A stretch of DNA of 60,226 nt from Thermus thermamylovorans (GTDB lineage Bacteria > Deinococcota > Deinococci > Deinococcales > Thermaceae). Both the position numbers and the translations under genes were made by a program. The stretch covers positions 88,893 to 149,118 of the forward strand of contig NZ_SIJL01000003.1 of assembly GCF_004307015.1 (NCBI RefSeq), given 5' to 3'. The number at the start of each line of letters is the position of its first letter. The first letter of the stretch is position 1. The notes below the pieces were generated by a model. It saw only the letters and a program-made list of their open reading frames with translations. It made no database searches and had not been told where the DNA came from. Shown in pieces: positions 32,034-41,664 of the stretch.

Positions 32034-32573
32034 ATGACCGAGCGGGCCCTGCGCCCCCTAACGGAGGAGGAGTACCTGGCCCTGGAGGGGGAAAGCCCCC
32101 TGCGCCACGAGCTGGTGGGGGGCATTCCCTACGCCATGGCCGGGGCCAGCCTGGACCACAACCTCCTGGTGACCAACCTGGTGGCCCTCCTCAGGCCCCT
32201 GGCCCGGGCCAAGGGGTGCCGGGTCTACAGCGAAACCGTGAAGCTCAGGCTCGCGGAGGACACCTTCTACTACCCGGATGTCATGGTGGTCTGCGGCCCC
32301 AAGGCCCATCCCCTCTACGAGACCGCCCCCTGTTTGGTGGTGGAGGTGCTCTCCCCGAGCACCGAGGCCCAGGACCGGCGGGAGAAGCTGGCCCGCTACC
32401 TGCGCCTGCCGAGCCTCGAGGGCTACCTCCTCCTGGAAAGCGAGGGGCGGGGCGGCACCCTGTACCGCAAGACGGCAGAGGGCTTCGTGGAAGAACCCCT
32501 GGAGGAAAGCTTCGCCCTGCCCTGCTTGGGGGGAAGGCTTAGCCTCGCGGACCTCTACGAGGGCGTGGCATGA
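32034..32573 (+). CDS. Uma2-family (DUF820) restriction-endonuclease-fold protein
   Basis: 179 aa. PD-(D/E)xK-like layout: LTEEEYLALEGE, RHELVGGIPYAMAG near residue 24, YYPDVMVVCG near 81 (Asp), and CLVVEVLSPSTEAQDRREKLARYLRLPSLEGYLL with the E-x-(V) and downstream Lys. Physiological role unknown; often in multicopy. Overlaps rlmN by 4 nt. Confidence 0.87.
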   Translation: MTERALRPLTEEEYLALEGESPLRHELVGGIPYAMAGASLDHNLLVTNLVALLRPLARAKGCRVYSETVKLRLAEDTFYYPDVMVVCGPKAHPLYETAPCLVVEVLSPSTEAQDRREKLARYLRLPSLEGYLLLESEGRGGTLYRKTAEGFVEEPLEESFALPCLGGRLSLADLYEGVA

Positions 32574-33619
32574 GGCCCATCTTGGAACTCCTACCCGAAG
32601 AACTCCCCGGCGAGGGCTACCGCAAGGCCCAGATCGCCCACTGGCTCTACGCCCGGGGGGCCTTGGACTTTGCGGAGATGACCGACCTGCCCAAGGGCCT
32701 GAGGGAGGCCCTGGGCAAGGAGTGGCGCATCTCCGAGTTCACCCTGGTGGAGGCCTACCCCAGCCGCGACGGCAGCGTCAAGTACCTCTTCACCCTCCTG
32801 GACGGCCAGAGGACCGAGGCGGTCTACATGCCCTACCCTAACCGCAAGACCGTCTGCCTCTCCAGCATGGTGGGCTGCCCCGCCGGGTGCACCTTCTGCG
32901 CCACGGGAGCCTTGGGCTTCGGCCGCAACCTCACCGCGGCGGAGATCCTCGCCCAGATCCTGGCCATCGCCCACCACCAGGGCCTCTCCCCCAGGGAGAT
33001 CCGCAACGTGGTCCTCATGGGCATGGGGGAGCCCCTTTTGAACCTGGGTAACGTGCTTAAGGCCATCCGCACCATGCTCCATCCCAAGGGCCTGGCCATG
33101 AGCCCCAGGCGCATCACCCTCTCCACGGTGGGCATCCCCAAGGGGATCTACCGCCTGGCGGAGGAGGACCTGGGGGTGCGGCTCGCCCTCTCCCTCCACG
33201 CCCCCGACGACGAAACCCGCAAAAAGATCATCCCCACCGCAGAGCGCTACCCCGTGGCGGAGATCCTCGAGGCGGTGCGCCACTACTACGCCAGGACCAA
33301 AAGGCGGGTCACCTTTGAGTACACCCTCCTCAAGGGCCTGAACGACCACCCCTGGCAGGCCAGGCTTTTGGCCGGGCTCCTCAAGGGCCTAAGCGCCCAC
33401 GTGAACCTGATTCCCTTTAACCCCTGGGAAGGCGCTCCCGTGGAAGGCACCCCCAAGGCGGGCATCCTGGCCTTCGCCGAGACGCTGAGGCGCCTCGGGG
33501 TGCCCACCTCCATCCGCTGGAGCCGGGGGCGGGACGTGGGGGCGGCCTGCGGCCAGCTGGCCCTCAAGACCCCCGCGCCCCTCACCTTCACACCGCTTCT
33601 AGAAGACGCCGGGCGATGA
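32570..33619 (+). CDS. rlmN: Dual-specificity RNA methyltransferase RlmN
   Basis: 349 aa radical-SAM enzyme that methylates C2 of A2503 in 23S rRNA and A37 in t[14 protein letters not shown] near residues 103-113 holds the 4Fe-4S cysteines; [12 protein letters not shown] and VNLIPFNPW are typical; the methyl-carrying Cys is in AACGQL near the C-terminus. Its 3' end overlaps the convergent acyl-CoA dehydrogenase gene by 32 nt. Confidence 0.95.
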   Translation: MRPILELLPEELPGEGYRKAQIAHWLYARGALDFAEMTDLPKGLREALGKEWRISEFTLVEAYPSRDGSVKYLFTLLDGQRTEAVYMPYPNRKTVCLSSMVGCPAGCTFCATGALGFGRNLTAAEILAQILAIAHHQGLSPREIRNVVLMGMGEPLLNLGNVLKAIRTMLHPKGLAMSPRRITLSTVGIPKGIYRLAEEDLGVRLALSLHAPDDETRKKIIPTAERYPVAEILEAVRHYYARTKRRVTFEYTLLKGLNDHPWQARLLAGLLKGLSAHVNLIPFNPWEGAPVEGTPKAGILAFAETLRRLGVPTSIRWSRGRDVGAACGQLALKTPAPLTFTPLLEDAGR

Positions 33620-34751
33620 CCAGCTTCAGGATCTCGCTCGTCCCCTCCCCGATGCGGGTGAGGCGGGCATCCCGCCAGTAGCGCTCCACCGGGTAGTCCT
33701 TCACGTAGCCGTACCCCCCCAGGACCTGGATGGCCTCGTCGCAGGCCTTCACCGCCACCTCGCTGGCGAAGAGCTTGGCCTGGGCGGCCTCGAGGGTATA
33801 GGGCCTTCCCGCATCCCGAAGCTCCGCCGCCTTCAGGTAAAGAAGCCTCGCCGCCTCCAGCTCCGTGGCCGCCTCCGCCAGCTTGAAAGCGACCCCCTGG
33901 TACTCGGCGATGGGCCTGCCAAAGGCCTCCCGCTCCTTGGCGTAGCGCAGGGCGTGGTCCAAGGCCGCCCGTCCCAGGCCCACCGCCATGGCGGCGATGC
34001 CGATCCGGCCCCCGTCCAGCACCCTCAAGACGTCGTAAAACCCCTTGCCCCGCTCCCCCAGAAGGCCCTCCTCGGGCACGAAGAGGTCCTCGAGGAGGAG
34101 CTGGGCGGTGTCGGAGGCGGCGAGGCCCAGCTTCTCCTCCTTGCGGCCCACCCTAAGGCCCCGCTCGGGGCGGAAGAAGGCGAAGGCGGAGAGGCCCAGG
34201 TGCTTCCTCTCCGGGCTTGGGGCGGGGTCGGTGCGGGCCACGATCACATAAACCCCGGCCACGCTCCCCTGGGTGATGAACTGCTTGGTGCCGTTCAGGA
34301 GCCACCCCCCTGGCACCGCCTCCGCCTTAGTCTTGAGGGCGGCGGCGTCCGAGCCCGACCCCGGCTCCGTGAGCCCCCAGGCCCCCAAAAGCTCCCCCGA
34401 GGCCAGCTTGGGCAGGAAGGCCTCCTTCTGCCTTTCGTTCCCCGCCAGGAGGATGTGCCCCGTGGCCAAGGAGTTGTGGCTGGCCACGGTGAGGGCCAAG
34501 GCCCCATCGTAGTAGGCCACCTCCTCCACCATGCGGGCAAAAAGCCGGCTGGTTAGCCCCGCCCCCCCGTAGGCCTCGGGCACCGTGGCCCCGAAGACGC
34601 CGAACTGGGCCAGCTTCCGCACCAGGTCCCAGGGGAAGGCCCCGGTGCGGTCCCTCTCCGCCGCCCCTGGGGCCACCTCCGCCTTGAGAAACTCGCGGAA
34701 GGGCCCCAAGACCGCCCGCTCCTCGCTGCTTTCCTCAAACCAGAGGCCCAT
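33588..34751 (-). CDS. Acyl-CoA dehydrogenase
   Basis: 387 aa flavoprotein. [47 protein letters not shown] and the C-terminal catalytic Glu context [18 protein letters not shown] are present. Beta-oxidation or branched-chain acyl-CoA oxidation; the chain-length preference cannot be read. Start ATG 34751. Confidence 0.94.
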   Translation of the reverse strand: MGLWFEESSEERAVLGPFREFLKAEVAPGAAERDRTGAFPWDLVRKLAQFGVFGATVPEAYGGAGLTSRLFARMVEEVAYYDGALALTVASHNSLATGHILLAGNERQKEAFLPKLASGELLGAWGLTEPGSGSDAAALKTKAEAVPGGWLLNGTKQFITQGSVAGVYVIVARTDPAPSPERKHLGLSAFAFFRPERGLRVGRKEEKLGLAASDTAQLLLEDLFVPEEGLLGERGKGFYDVLRVLDGGRIGIAAMAVGLGRAALDHALRYAKEREAFGRPIAEYQGVAFKLAEAATELEAARLLYLKAAELRDAGRPYTLEAAQAKLFASEVAVKACDEAIQVLGGYGYVKDYPVERYWRDARLTRIGEGTSEILKLVIARRLLEAV

Positions 34752-34760
34752 GGTGGGATC

Positions 34761-34788
34761 AGTATAACACTTTTATGCTTTCTGGCAA
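34761..34788 (-). promoter_or_regulatory. Promoter of the acyl-CoA dehydrogenase gene
   Basis: Minus strand: TTGCCA (34788-34783), 16-bp spacer, TATACT (34766-34761), then 9 nt to ATG 34751. Confidence 0.55.
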
Positions 34789-34814
34789 AAAGGCGTCAGG
34801 CTACAGGGCCGTGG

Positions 34815-34820
34815 TAGAGT
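34815..34820 (+). promoter_or_regulatory. -10 box, leaderless promoter of the Clp1/Grc3-type gene
   Basis: TAGAGT, 7 nt before GTG 34828. Confidence 0.6.
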
Positions 34821-34827
34821 CAGGGGC

Positions 34828-35550
34828 GTGCTCCTCCTGGTGGGCCCCACGGACGTGGGCAAGTCCACCCTGGCCCAAAGGCTCCTGGAGAAGGCCGGGG
34901 AGGCCTACCTCCTGGACCTGGACCCGGGGCAGGGGGCGTTGCCGGGAGCCTTCACCCTCTTCCGCTACCGGGAAGGCACCCTCACCCCCCTACGCCGCTA
35001 CCTTCTGGGAAGCCTTTCCCCGGCAGGCCTCGAGGCCCGGGCGGTGGTGGGGGCCTTGCGCCTGGCCCGCCTCATCCCCCCGGGAAGCCCTGCGGTGGCC
35101 GACACCGACGGCCTCCTCCACCCCGGGTTCCGCCTTCTCCAGGCGGAGGCCCTGGTGCCCGCGGAGGTCCTGGTCCTGGGGGCGGAGGGGCTCTACCGGG
35201 CCCTGGCCTGGCGCAAGGACCTGAGGGTTCGCCTGGCCCCGCCCCTCCCCGGGGCCCGGAGGAAAACCCCGGCGGAAAGGAGGCAAAACCGCCTAGCGAG
35301 GCTTCTCGCCCACTTCCAGGAGGCCAGGCCCCGGTCCCTGCCCCTGGAGGGCCAGGGGGAGGCCGGGAGGCTCTACGGCCTTTTGGACGGGCAGGGCTTC
35401 CTCCTGGGCTACGGGAGGCTTCTCGCCTGGGAAGCGGGGGAGGGCCTCTTCCTCACCCCCGCCTCGGGGGAGGTGGCCAAGGTGGTGCCCACCCGCCTCC
35501 TTTCCCCCTTCGCCCCGGCTACCCTCCCCGGCGCCGGGGAGGCTCCTTAG
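34828..35550 (+). CDS. Clp1/Grc3-family P-loop polynucleotide kinase
   Basis: 240 aa. Walker [10 protein letters not shown] (residues 6-14) with the TDVGKST form typical of Clp1/Grc3/NOL9 RNA 5'-OH kinases, followed by [15 protein letters not shown] (Walker-B-like). Only the kinase core is present; the flanking domains of eukaryotic Clp1 are missing. Predicted ATP-dependent 5'-OH kinase acting on RNA, unusual in bacteria. GTG 34828 is fixed by TAGAGT 7 nt upstream. Confidence 0.8.
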   Translation: MLLLVGPTDVGKSTLAQRLLEKAGEAYLLDLDPGQGALPGAFTLFRYREGTLTPLRRYLLGSLSPAGLEARAVVGALRLARLIPPGSPAVADTDGLLHPGFRLLQAEALVPAEVLVLGAEGLYRALAWRKDLRVRLAPPLPGARRKTPAERRQNRLARLLAHFQEARPRSLPLEGQGEAGRLYGLLDGQGFLLGYGRLLAWEAGEGLFLTPASGEVAKVVPTRLLSPFAPATLPGAGEAP

Positions 35551-38180
35551 CGCACCACCAGGTTCAGGATCCTGCCGGGCACGTAGATCTCCTTCACGAT
35601 CTCCTTGCCCTCCAGGTGGGTCTGGACGTTCCGCACCTTCCTGGCCTCCGCCAGGGCCACCTCCAGGGGGGCGTCCTTGGGAATCCGGATGGTTCCCCGC
35701 ACCCTCCCGTTCACCTGCACCGCCACCTCCACCACGTCCCGCTCCAAAGCCTTCTCGTCCAGCTCGGGCCAGCCCGCTTCGAAGAGGCTATCCGGCCAGA
35801 ACCAGTGCCATAGCTCCTCGGCCAGGTGGGGGGCGAAGGGGAAGAGCATCTGCAGGTAGTAGCGGATGGCGGTGCGGTACACCGGGGTCACCGGGCGCTC
35901 CTTGCGGTAGTCGTAGAGGGCGTTCAGGAACTCCATGAGGGCGGCGATGGCGGTGTTGAAGCGCAAGTGCTCCAGGTCCTCCGTCACCTTCTTCAAGGTG
36001 GCGTGGAGCTTCTGGTAAAGCTCCCGGTCCGCCCCCCCCAGGGCCTCCGCCTGGAACTTCCCGCTTACCGAGAGGAGGGCCTCCTTGTCCTCGGCCACCC
36101 GGCGCCAAACGCGGTTCAGGAAGCGCCAGGCCCCCTGTACCCCTTCCTCCGTCCAGACCATCTCGTTTTCGGGGGGCGCGGCGAAGAGGATGGTGATGCG
36201 GGCGATGTCCGCCCCTTCCTCCTTCACGAAGGGCCCCACCATCACCCCGTTGCCCTTGGACTTGCTCATCACCGCGGGCTTCCAGAGGTGCAGGGTGCCG
36301 TCCTCGTGGGGCCTTAGCTCCGCCCCCATCTTCCGCACCTCCTCCAGGGAAAGCTCCTTCTCCTGGATCTCCAGGCGGATGCGGGTGGCCTCGGGCAGGC
36401 GCACCACCTCCCCTTCCACCGCCACAGGGCCATAGTCCGTCCAGGCCAGGACCATGCCCTGGGTGAAGAGGCCCGTGAAGGGCTCTTCCACCTCCACCAT
36501 CCCCAGGTCGTGGAGGAACTTGGTGAAGAAGCGGCTGTAGAGGAGGTGAAGCACCGCGTGCTCCACCCCGCCGATGTACTGGTCCACGGGCATCCAGAAG
36601 TTCGCCCTCTCCGGGTCAAAGGGGAGCCCCTCGTTCTTGGGATCGGCGTAGCGCAGGTAGTACCAGCTGGAGTCGAAGAAGGTGTCCATGGTGTCGGTGT
36701 CCCGCCGGGCGGGGCCGCCGCACTTGGGGCAGGTGGTCTCGTAGAACTCGGGGTGGGCCTCCAGGGGGCTTTTCCCCTTGGGGCGGATGTCCTCCACGTC
36801 CTTGAGGTCGGGGAGGAGGACGGGAAGCTCCTCCTCGGGCACCGGCACCACCCCGCAGGCCTCGCAGTGGACCATGGGGATGGGGGTACCCCAGTAGCGC
36901 TGGCGGCTGATGAGCCAGTCCCGGAGGCGGTAGGTGACCCTGGCCCTCCCCAGGCCCCTCTCCTCCAGCCAGGCGATCACCTTCTTCTTGCCTTCCTCGC
37001 TTTCCGTGCCGTCAAAGGGCCCGGAGTTCACCATGACCCCAGGCTCCTCGTAGGCGGCCTCGAGGGGCTCGGGCAGGGGCTTTCCCGGGCGCTCGATCAC
37101 CTTGCGGATGGGCAGGCCAAACTTCTTGGCGAACTCAAAGTCCCTCGCGTCGTGGCCGGGCACCCCCATGATGGCCCCGGTGCCGTAGCCATAGAGCACG
37201 TAGTCCGCGGTCCAGATGGGGATCCGCTCCCCGGTGGCGGGGTTTTGGGCGTAGGCCCCCAGGAAGACCCCGGTCTTCTCCCGGCCCTCCGCCTGGCGCT
37301 CGATCTCCGTCTTGCGCCGGGCAGCCTCCACGTAGGCCTCCACCTCGGCCCGCCTCTCCGGGGAAGCCAGCTTGAGGGTCAAGGGGTGCTCCGGGGCCAG
37401 GACCAGGAAGGTGGCCCCGAAAAGGGTGTCGGGCCGGGTGGTGAAGACGGTGATCCTTTCCTCGGAGCCCTCCACGGGGAAGTGGATCTCCGCCCCCTGG
37501 GAGCGGCCGATCCAGGCCCTTTGCATGGCCTTCACCTTCTCGGGCCACCGGAGGCCCTCGAGGTCCTCCAGGAGCCTATCGGCATAAGCGGTGATGCGCA
37601 GGTACCATTGCTCCAGCTCCCGCTTCTCCACCGGGGTGTCCTCGTGGCGCCAGCAGCGGCCCTCCACCACCTGCTCGTTGGCCAAAACGGTCTGGCACTT
37701 GGGGCACCAGTTCACCAGCCCCCCCGCCCGGTAGGCCAGGCCCTTTTCCCACATTTTTATGAAAATCCACTGGTTCCAGCGGTAGTAGTCGGGCTCGCAG
37801 GTGGTCACCTCCCGGTCCCAGTCGTAGAGGATGCCCATGAGCTCGAGGCTCTCCTTGGCCTGGCGGATGTTTTGGTAGGTCCAGTCCCGGGGGTGGAGGC
37901 CGAACTTAAGGGCGGCGTTCTCCGCGGGCAGGCCGAAGGCGTCCCAGCCCATGGGGTGGAGGACCTCATAGCCCTGCACCCGGCGGAAGCGGGCCAGGAC
38001 GTCCCCCATGGTGTAGTTCTTCAGGTGGCCCATGTGCAGGTCCCCAGAGGGGTAGGGGAACATGACCAGCACGTACTGCTTGCCCCGCTTCCCGGGCGCC
38101 TCCTTGGCCCGCATGAAGCCCTTTTCCTTCCAGAAGCGCTGCCACTTGGGCTCTATGGCGTGAGGGTTGTACTTCTCCAT
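35547..38180 (-). CDS. leuS: Leucyl-tRNA synthetase
   Basis: 877 aa class Ia synthetase. [15 protein letters not shown] (HIGH motif near residue 48), the CP1 editing domain ([19 protein letters not shown]), a zinc-type CxxC in ETTCPKCGG, and VMSKSKGN. Start ATG 38180 gives [14 protein letters not shown] as in T. thermophilus; upstream codons in the same frame are terminator sequence. Expression is likely controlled by the leader described at 38181-38284. Confidence 0.97.
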   Translation of the reverse strand: MEKYNPHAIEPKWQRFWKEKGFMRAKEAPGKRGKQYVLVMFPYPSGDLHMGHLKNYTMGDVLARFRRVQGYEVLHPMGWDAFGLPAENAALKFGLHPRDWTYQNIRQAKESLELMGILYDWDREVTTCEPDYYRWNQWIFIKMWEKGLAYRAGGLVNWCPKCQTVLANEQVVEGRCWRHEDTPVEKRELEQWYLRITAYADRLLEDLEGLRWPEKVKAMQRAWIGRSQGAEIHFPVEGSEERITVFTTRPDTLFGATFLVLAPEHPLTLKLASPERRAEVEAYVEAARRKTEIERQAEGREKTGVFLGAYAQNPATGERIPIWTADYVLYGYGTGAIMGVPGHDARDFEFAKKFGLPIRKVIERPGKPLPEPLEAAYEEPGVMVNSGPFDGTESEEGKKKVIAWLEERGLGRARVTYRLRDWLISRQRYWGTPIPMVHCEACGVVPVPEEELPVLLPDLKDVEDIRPKGKSPLEAHPEFYETTCPKCGGPARRDTDTMDTFFDSSWYYLRYADPKNEGLPFDPERANFWMPVDQYIGGVEHAVLHLLYSRFFTKFLHDLGMVEVEEPFTGLFTQGMVLAWTDYGPVAVEGEVVRLPEATRIRLEIQEKELSLEEVRKMGAELRPHEDGTLHLWKPAVMSKSKGNGVMVGPFVKEEGADIARITILFAAPPENEMVWTEEGVQGAWRFLNRVWRRVAEDKEALLSVSGKFQAEALGGADRELYQKLHATLKKVTEDLEHLRFNTAIAALMEFLNALYDYRKERPVTPVYRTAIRYYLQMLFPFAPHLAEELWHWFWPDSLFEAGWPELDEKALERDVVEVAVQVNGRVRGTIRIPKDAPLEVALAEARKVRNVQTHLEGKEIVKEIYVPGRILNLVVR

Positions 38181-38196
38181 GCGTCTAGCCTCCCTC

Positions 38197-38224
38197 AAAA
38201 AAGCCCTTCCCCAAGGGGGAAGGG
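38197..38224 (-). terminator. Attenuator terminator of leuS
   Basis: Perfect 9-bp stem CCCTTCCCC/GGGGAAGGG with a CTT loop followed by C and six T, 16 nt upstream of the leuS ATG. Confidence 0.88.
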
Positions 38225-38245
38225 ACGGCCAGGCCCCTTCCCGCC

Positions 38246-38272
38246 CTAGGGGGTTAGCCTGGCCCGGCGCAT
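38246..38272 (-). CDS. leuS leader peptide MRRARLTP
   Basis: Eight codons: ATG CGC CGG GCC AGG CTA ACC CCC, then TAG. Its single Leu codon is CTA, uncommon in this genome. It starts 6 nt after TATGAT, the same leaderless geometry as many genes here. The codon lies against segment 1 of the attenuator, the position needed for Leu-tRNA sensing. Confidence 0.65.
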   Translation of the reverse strand: MRRARLTP

Positions 38273-38278
38273 AGGACC

Positions 38279-38284
38279 ATCATA
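38279..38284 (-). promoter_or_regulatory. -10 box of the leuS leader transcript
   Basis: TATGAT, 6 nt before the leader-peptide ATG at 38272. Confidence 0.65.
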
Positions 38285-38302
38285 CTCCCCCGCCAAAATC
38301 CC

Positions 38303-39088
38303 TTAGGCCTCTTCCAGCGCCCGGGCGAGGAGGGCCCCCAGGAGGAAGACCCAGAGGACCAGGTAAAGCCCGATGAGGGCCAGGACGAAGCCCGCCAAGG
38401 GGCCGTAGAGGAGCTCGTACTGGGAGCGGGGGAGGAGCCGGGGAAGGCCCAGCCGCACCGCCTCGAAGAGGAGGGTGGCGGCCCCTGCCCCCACGCTCAA
38501 AGGGAGAAGCTCGCGGAAGCCCCTAAGCCCCCGGAAGAAGGCGTAGGTGAAGAGGAAGAGGGAGAAGGCGGCCACCAGGGGAAAAAGGGCCTGGAAAGGC
38601 CCCCAAACCCCCCGCCACTCCGGGGGCAGGAAGCGGAGGAGGAAGCCCACGGCCAGGCCGAAGAGGGCGAGGAGGATGAGGCCCAGGCCCAGCAGAAAGG
38701 GCATGACCAGGCCCAAAAGCCGGTGGCGAAGCCCGGGGGGGCTGCCGAAGATAAGCCCCAGGGCGTAGCTCAGGGCGGCAAAGAAGTTGCTCCCCGACCA
38801 GAGCAGGAGAAGCCCGCTGGCCAGGGTCAGGGGGAAGGCGCTCCGGGTGAGGAAGCGGAGGAGGTCTTCCGCCAGCTCGGGCCTGGCCGGGAAGAGGCTT
38901 TGCGCCAAGGCCGCCACCCCCTCCAGGAACTCCGCCCGCAAGGAGGGGCTTCCCGAGAGGAGGAGGCCGAAGACCCCCACCAGGAGGAAGAGGAGGGGCA
39001 TGAGGGAAAGGAGGGCGTAGTAGGCCAGGGCGGCGGCGAAGAAGGGAACGTGGGCCTCTTGGTAGAGGGCGAGGAGCCTTCGCAGCAC
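38303..39088 (-). CDS. YihY/BrkB-family inner-membrane protein
   Basis: 261 aa with six spans. HVPFFAAALAYYALLSLMPLLFLL near residue 12, LLLLWSGSNFFAALSYALG, and GPLAGFVLALIGLYLVLWVFLLGA are typical of YihY/UPF0761. Transport role not established. GTG 39088 lies one base after the proA stop, so it is translated with the proline operon. Confidence 0.9.
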   Translation of the reverse strand: MLRRLLALYQEAHVPFFAAALAYYALLSLMPLLFLLVGVFGLLLSGSPSLRAEFLEGVAALAQSLFPARPELAEDLLRFLTRSAFPLTLASGLLLLWSGSNFFAALSYALGLIFGSPPGLRHRLLGLVMPFLLGLGLILLALFGLAVGFLLRFLPPEWRGVWGPFQALFPLVAAFSLFLFTYAFFRGLRGFRELLPLSVGAGAATLLFEAVRLGLPRLLPRSQYELLYGPLAGFVLALIGLYLVLWVFLLGALLARALEEA

Positions 39089-39089
39089 C

Positions 39090-40343
39090 CTACGCCCGCT
39101 CCTGCCCCTCCCCCAGGGCCACCCACTTGCTGGTGGTGAGCTCCAGGGGCCCCATGGGGCCGTAGGCGTGGAGCTTGGAGGTGCTGATGCCGATCTCCGC
39201 CCCCAGGCCCAGCTGGAAGCCGTCGTTGAAGCGCGTGGAGGCGTTCCAGAGGACGAGGCTCGCGTCCACCTCCTCCAAAAAGCGCCAGGCCACCCGGGGG
39301 TCCTCGGTGCAGACGGCCTCGGTGTGGCGGGAGCCGAAGCGGGCGATGTGGGCCAGGGCCTCCTCCAGCCCCGAGACCACCTTCACCCGGAGGATCAGGT
39401 CCAAGTACTCCCGGTCCCACTCCTCCTCGGAGGCGGGGACGGCCTCCTTTAGGAGGGCAAGGGCCTTGGGGCAGGCCCTGAGCTCCACCCCCCGCTCCCG
39501 CATGGCCCTTTCCAGCAGGGGAAGGAAGGCTTCGGCCACCCCCTCGTGGACCAGGACGGCCTCGAGGGCGTTGCACACCGCAGGCCGCTGGGTCTTGCCG
39601 TTCAGGGCCAGGCGGAGGGCCATGGAAAGATCCGCCCGCTCGTCCACGTAGAGGTGGTTCACCCCCTTGGCGTGGGCCAAAACCGGCACCCGGGCCTCCC
39701 GTTGCACCAGGCGGATGAGCTCCTCCCCCCCCCGGGGGATGAGGAGGTCCAATAGCTCCAGGCGGCACAGGGCCAGGATGGCCTCCCGGTCCGTGGTGGG
39801 CACCAGGCTCACCGCCTCCACAGGAAGCCCGGCCTCCCTCAAGGCCCGATGCCACAGGGAAACCAGGGCCTGGTTGGAGCGGAAGGCCTCCTTGCCGCCC
39901 CTTAAGAGCATGGCGTTCCCCGCCTTCAGGGCCACGGAGACCGCCTCCACCGTGGCCCCGGGGCGGGCCTCGTAGACGAAGCCGATGAGGCCCAAGGGCA
40001 CCCGCATCCGGCCCACCCGGAGGCCGTTGGGCCTCTTGCTAAGCCCTTCGATCCGCCCCAAGGGGTCCGGCAAGGCGGCGATCTGGCGAAGGCCCTCGGT
40101 GAGGGCCTTGAGGTCCTTTTCCCGCAGGGCGAGCCGGTCCAGCTTGGCCTTGGGGAGCCCAGCGGCCTCCGCTTCCTTTAGGTCTTCCCGGTTCGCCTCC
40201 AGCACCTCCTGCCAGCGCGCCTGCAAAAGCTGGGCCATGGCCAGGAGGGCCGCATCCCGGTTCCCCTTGGCGAGGGCGGGGAGCCTGGCCCGGGCCGCCT
40301 CCGCCATGCCCCTCAGGGTAGCCTCAAGATCCTCAACCCTCAT
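39090..40343 (-). CDS. proA: Gamma-glutamyl phosphate reductase
   Basis: 417 aa ALDH-superfamily enzyme, second step of proline synthesis. VYEARPGATVEAVSVALKAGNAM, LLIPRGGEELIRLV, KTQRPAVCNALE with the catalytic Cys near residue 255, and NASTRFNDGFQLGLGAEIGIST. ATG 40343 overlaps the proB stop (ATGA). Confidence 0.96.
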   Translation of the reverse strand: MRVEDLEATLRGMAEAARARLPALAKGNRDAALLAMAQLLQARWQEVLEANREDLKEAEAAGLPKAKLDRLALREKDLKALTEGLRQIAALPDPLGRIEGLSKRPNGLRVGRMRVPLGLIGFVYEARPGATVEAVSVALKAGNAMLLRGGKEAFRSNQALVSLWHRALREAGLPVEAVSLVPTTDREAILALCRLELLDLLIPRGGEELIRLVQREARVPVLAHAKGVNHLYVDERADLSMALRLALNGKTQRPAVCNALEAVLVHEGVAEAFLPLLERAMRERGVELRACPKALALLKEAVPASEEEWDREYLDLILRVKVVSGLEEALAHIARFGSRHTEAVCTEDPRVAWRFLEEVDASLVLWNASTRFNDGFQLGLGAEIGISTSKLHAYGPMGPLELTTSKWVALGEGQERA

Positions 40344-41443
40344 GCTTCCTCCTTCAGGACCAGGTGGTCCCGGTGGACCACCTCCTCGGTGTAGCGGTAG
40401 CCCAAAAGGGCCTCGATCTCGGCGCTCCTGTGCCCCCGGATGCGCTCGATCTCCTCGGCGGCGTAGTTGGCAAGGCCCACCCCCACCTCCTCCCCCGCCT
40501 CCGAGAGGAGGCGCACCGCCTCTCCCCGGCCGAACCGCCCCCGCACCGCCTTCACCCCCGCGGGCAGGAGGCTTGCCCCCCGCTCCTTCAGGGCCCGCAC
40601 CGCCCCCGCGTCCAGAACGAGCTCCCCCTTGGGCCGGAGCAGGCCATAGAGCCAGGCCCTCTCCCCCCGGTACCGCCTCCTGGCGTGGAAGTAGGTGCCG
40701 AGGGGGGCGCCCTTGAGGGCCTCCAGCACCGCCCCAGGCCGCCTCCCGGGAAGGAGCAGGGTGGGGATGCCCACCCGGCCGGCGATCCGGGCCGCCAGGA
40801 GCTTGGAGCGCATCCCCCCGCTCCCCAAGGGGTTCCCCTCCCCCGCGTGGCCCAAGACCGCCTCCACCCGCTCCACCTCGAGGATGGGCCGGGCCGTGGG
40901 GTTCCGCTTGGGGTCTTCCTCGTAAAGGGCGTCCACGTCGGAAAGGAGGAGCAAAAGCCCCGCCTCCACCAGGGCCGCCACCCGGGCGGAGAGCTGGTCG
41001 TTGTCCCCGAAGCGGATCTCCTGGAAGGCCACGGTGTCGTTCTCGTTGATGATGGGGAGGGCCTCGAGGCGCAAAAGGGCCTGCAGGGTGGCCTTGGCGT
41101 TGAGGTAGCGCTCCCGGGAGGCCAGGTCCTCGGCGGTGAGGAGGACCTGGGCCACGGGGGTGGGGGCGAAGACCTCCCGCCAAGCGGCCATGAGGAGGGG
41201 CTGGCCCACCGCCGCCAGGGCCTGCTTGGCGGGCATGTCCTGGGGCCGGGGAAGGCCCAAAGCCGCCATCCCCGCCGCCACCGCCCCGGAGGAGACCAGG
41301 ACCACCTCCCGCCCCTCCTCCCGCAGGGCCAGCACCTGGCGGGCGATCTCCCCCATGGCGGGCAGGTCCAGGCCGGAAGGCCCCGCCAAGACCGCGCTCC
41401 CCACCTTCAGGACCAGCCTCCTCGCCGCAAGCCCGGGCCGCAT
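40340..41443 (-). CDS. proB: Glutamate 5-kinase
   Basis: 367 aa: amino-acid-kinase domain (LVLKVGSAVLAGP, VSSGAVAAGMAAL, PIINENDTVAF, GSGGMRSKLLAARIA) and a C-terminal PUA domain (LVLDAGAVRALKERGASLLPAGVKAV). First step of proline synthesis; feedback-inhibited by proline in homologues. ATG 41443 has TATCCT 8 nt upstream. Confidence 0.96.
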   Translation of the reverse strand: MRPGLAARRLVLKVGSAVLAGPSGLDLPAMGEIARQVLALREEGREVVLVSSGAVAAGMAALGLPRPQDMPAKQALAAVGQPLLMAAWREVFAPTPVAQVLLTAEDLASRERYLNAKATLQALLRLEALPIINENDTVAFQEIRFGDNDQLSARVAALVEAGLLLLLSDVDALYEEDPKRNPTARPILEVERVEAVLGHAGEGNPLGSGGMRSKLLAARIAGRVGIPTLLLPGRRPGAVLEALKGAPLGTYFHARRRYRGERAWLYGLLRPKGELVLDAGAVRALKERGASLLPAGVKAVRGRFGRGEAVRLLSEAGEEVGVGLANYAAEEIERIRGHRSAEIEALLGYRYTEEVVHRDHLVLKEEA

Positions 41444-41451
41444 TAAGGCCC

Positions 41452-41457
41452 AGGATA
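41452..41457 (-). promoter_or_regulatory. -10 box of proB-proA-brkB
   Basis: TATCCT, 8 nt before ATG 41443. Confidence 0.5.
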
Positions 41458-41589
41458 GCACCTCTCATCCGCACCCCCGAGGGAGCGGGCTGGGGTGGGA
41501 GGGATAGCCCGAACAGCCAGCCTTTTCGCATTAACCCTGGTCTTGCCGGCTTCCTGTCAACCAATCTCCCCCAACCGGCCACTCTATAA

Positions 41590-41664
41590 GTGAGGCTCTA
41601 CCTGGGCGCCACCTTGCTCTACGAAGCCACCGCCCCCTGCTCCCCCAAGCCGCGTCCCAAGTGA
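41590..41664 (+). CDS. Short ORF coupled to the following gene
   Basis: 24 codons from GTG 41590 (MRLYLGATLLYEATAPCSP and on) to TGA 41662-41664, which overlaps the next start as GTGA. Either a small upstream ORF or the N-terminal beta-strands of a domain continued in the next frame. Low certainty. The 146 nt between proB and this point hold only the proB promoter. Confidence 0.35.
   Translation: MRLYLGATLLYEATAPCSPKPRPK

Larger units (their letters stand above)
38181..38284 (-). promoter_or_regulatory. leuS leader: putative ribosome-mediated transcription attenuator
   Basis: On the minus strand: TATGAT promoter, an 8-codon leader ORF, then three alternative pairings. Segment 1 GGCCAGGC (38264-38257) pairs with segment 2 GCCTGGCC (38234-38227). 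GGGAAGGG (38242-38235) pairs with CCCTTCCC (38224-38217) as antiterminator. CCCTTCCCC (38224-38216) pairs with GGGGAAGGG (38212-38204) as terminator. The 1:2 and antiterminator forms exclude each other. A ribosome stalled at the Leu codon would cover segment 1 and permit readthrough into leuS. Confidence 0.75.

Noticed and set aside
36510-38249. 579-codon plus-strand open frame
   Set aside because: It is antisense to leuS, whose reading is certain; GC-rich codon bias produces long shadow frames of Gly/Pro/Arg-rich sequence.
39090-41582. 830-codon minus-strand open frame
   Set aside because: Only the last 417 codons (from ATG 40343) are proA; the upstream part is proB read in the wrong frame.
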